Below are positions 22,758 through 23,755 of a stretch of 23,755 nucleotides of DNA, in pieces. The translations under genes and the position numbers were made by a program. The stretch lies in contig DISR01000057.1 in NCBI GenBank assembly GCA_002421825.1, positions 38,631 to 62,385 on the forward strand, in the 5' to 3' direction. This DNA is from Thiobacillus sp. UBA6205 (GTDB lineage Bacteria > Pseudomonadota > Gammaproteobacteria > Burkholderiales > Thiobacillaceae). Positions within the stretch are counted from its first letter, which is position 1, and every line of letters starts with the position of its first letter. Under the pieces are notes generated by a model. It saw only the letters and a program-made list of their open reading frames with translations. It was not told the DNA's origin and did not search any database.

Positions 22758-23005
22758 CGGCAGCGGCGCATGCAATCGGGCGAGGCTAATGTGAGCGAAG
22801 CGAACGTTATGACGAGACCAAATTGCATTATGCAGCGGCTGTTTAGCGGCAGCGGCGCATGCAATCGGGCGAGGCTAATGTGAGCGAAGCGAACGTTATG
22901 ACGAGACCAAATTGCATTATGCGGCGGCTGTTTAGCGGCAGCGGCGCATGCAATCGGGCGAGGCTAATGTGAGCGAAGCGAACGTTATGACGAGACCAAA
23001 TTGCA
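22743..23005 (+). repeat. 89-bp tandem repeat, three copies, between atpG and atpD
   Basis: Copies are at 22743-22831, 22832-22920 and 22921-23005 (the last lacks the final four bases). By eye they differ at one base, G/A at the third base of the unit (A in copy 2). Each starts GC(G/A)GCGGCTGTTTAG, the atpG end. Each copy can fold with arms ATGCAAT and ATTGCAT (22770-22776 with 22822-22828 in copy 1). An inner stem is TAATGT with ACGTTA (22787-22792 with 22804-22809, one wobble). No open frame with a ribosome site runs through, and 89 is not a multiple of three. This block fills most of the 309-bp gene-free stretch; the rest is the displaced tail and the atpD leader. Confidence 0.95.
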
Positions 23006-23010
23006 ACAAC

Positions 23011-23025
23011 GCAGCTGCCGTCTGA
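23011..23025 (+). other. Probable displaced original 3' end of atpG (Ala-Ala-Ala-Val-stop)
   Basis: GCAGCTGCCGTCTGA spells A-A-A-V-stop, the same five codons as the present atpG end, but with different third bases and a TGA stop. It sits right after the third repeat copy and 41 bp before the atpD ATG, a normal spacing for this operon. The first and second codon positions all agree with the repeat version. This is what a true coding end would look like, not a randomly decayed repeat. Confidence 0.6.
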
Positions 23026-23066
23026 TTCGGCACAACAGATTATTTAGATTGAACTAGGAACCAACC

Positions 23067-23755
23067 ATGAGCAACGGAAAAATCGTTCAGGTCATCGGCG
23101 CAGTGGTGGACGTGCAGTTCCCCCGCGAGGCCATGCCCAAGGTGTTCGACGCACTGAAGATGTCGAACCCCGACACCACGTTCGAAGTGCAGCAGCAAAT
23201 GGGCGACGGCGTGGTCCGTACCATTGCGATGGGCTCCACCGACGGCCTGCGCCGCGGCATGGAGGTCCTCGCCACCGGCAGTCCGATCCAGGTTCCCGTG
23301 GGCCAGGCGACCCTGGGCCGCATCATGAACGTGCTGGGTGAAGCCATCGACGAGCAGGGCCCGATCGGCACCGACCAGCGCATGCCCATTCACCGCAAGG
23401 CCCCGGCCTTCGACGAGCAGGCAGCCAGCGTCGAGATCCTGGAAACCGGCATCAAGGTGATCGACCTGATCATGCCGATTGCCAAGGGCGGCAAGATCGG
23501 CCTGTTCGGCGGCGCCGGCGTGGGCAAGACCGTGACGCTGATGGAACTGATCCGCAACATTGCCGTGCAGCACTCCGGCTTCTCCGTATTCGCCGGCGTG
23601 GGCGAGCGTACCCGCGAAGGCAACGACTTCTACCACGAGATGAAGGAAGGCGGCGTGCTGGACAAGGTGGCGCTGGTGTACGGCCAGATGAACGAGCCCC
23701 CGGGCAACAGTCTGCGCGTGGCGCTGACCGGCCTGACCATGGCCGAGCGTTTCCG
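23067..23755 (+). CDS. atpD: ATP synthase F1 subunit beta, partial (C-terminal half beyond right edge)
   Basis: Beta holds the catalytic sites of ATP synthesis. The visible 229 residues start MSNGKIVQVIGAVVDVQFPR and include Walker A GGAGVGKT (148-155). The catalytic glutamate is in GVGERTREGNDFY (Glu180 and Arg181), and VALVYGQMNEPPGNSLRVAL follows. AGGA lies about eight bases before the ATG. The remaining half of about 460 residues is beyond the window. Its leader is unusual: the 309-bp gap after atpG carries three repeat units, where atp genes in this operon are otherwise 2-97 bp apart. Confidence 0.97.
   Translation, partial: MSNGKIVQVIGAVVDVQFPREAMPKVFDALKMSNPDTTFEVQQQMGDGVVRTIAMGSTDGLRRGMEVLATGSPIQVPVGQATLGRIMNVLGEAIDEQGPIGTDQRMPIHRKAPAFDEQAASVEILETGIKVIDLIMPIAKGGKIGLFGGAGVGKTVTLMELIRNIAVQHSGFSVFAGVGERTREGNDFYHEMKEGGVLDKVALVYGQMNEPPGNSLRVALTGLTMAERF

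Noticed and set aside
20283..22775. 830-codon minus-strand open frame opposite atpA and atpG
   Set aside because: Antisense to two highly conserved genes; composition is that of a GC-rich shadow frame.
22770..22883. 37-codon open frame starting in each repeat copy (the third copy ends in A-A-A-V-stop at 23025)
   Set aside because: No ribosome site, the frame shifts between copies because 89 is not divisible by three, and no resemblance to a known peptide. The A-A-A-V end in copy 3 is better explained as the displaced atpG tail.
22743..23005. CRISPR array
   Set aside because: The units are contiguous with no spacers, 89 bp long, only three copies and contain gene-end codons; no cas gene is present.
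22743..23010. Insertion sequence
   Set aside because: No transposase frame, no terminal inverted repeats at the outer boundaries and no exact target duplication.

Overview
The window is an origin-proximal chromosome segment from a GC-rich proteobacterium, most likely a betaproteobacterium. This rests on gene order and protein style only, because no rRNA or other taxonomic marker is present. It carries the classic replication-origin neighbourhood: dnaN and dnaA read leftward, while rpmH, rnpA, yidD, yidC and mnmE read rightward. mnmG, rsmG, parA, parB and an F-type ATP synthase operon (atpI-B-E-F-H-A-G-D) follow. Both ends are cut inside genes: dnaN lacks its C-terminus at the left, and atpD lacks its C-terminal half at the right.

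Region 1 (1-2815) holds dnaN, dnaA and two candidate origin intergenic regions. One perfect DnaA box (TTATCCACA) lies in the dnaA/rpmH divergent spacer and overlaps the likely dnaA -35 element. Three one-mismatch DnaA boxes lie between dnaA and dnaN. Region 2 (2816-6554) is the ribosome, RNase P, membrane-insertion and tRNA-modification run. Region 3 (6555-13069) is accessory DNA between mnmE and mnmG. It contains a leftward five-gene run (a secreted unknown, an M48 metalloprotease with TPRs, a lipoprotein and two tandem paralogous sulfotransferases) and a rightward pxpB-pxpC-pxpA operon for 5-oxoproline use. Region 4 (13070-17447) is mnmG-rsmG-parA-parB, with purine/pyrimidine hairpin elements just before parA and before parB. 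Region 5 (17448-23755) is the ATP synthase operon.

Three identical 14-bp parS palindromes (GTTTCACGTGAAAC) lie at 10772, 12599 and 13031, two inside pxp coding sequence and one just before mnmG. They are the expected loading sites for the ParB encoded about 3.5-6 kb away, so ParABS and the origin form one segregation region.

The most unusual structure is at the atpG-atpD junction (22743-23025). An 89-bp unit is present three times in tandem. Each unit begins exactly with the last four codons and stop of atpG (Ala-Ala-Ala-Val-stop). Right after the third copy sits a fourth, differently spelled Ala-Ala-Ala-Val-stop (GCAGCTGCCGTCTGA), 41 bp before atpD. It differs from the repeat version only at third codon positions and in the stop. 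This looks like the original 3' end of atpG displaced by a 268-bp insertion that brought its own copy of the gene end.
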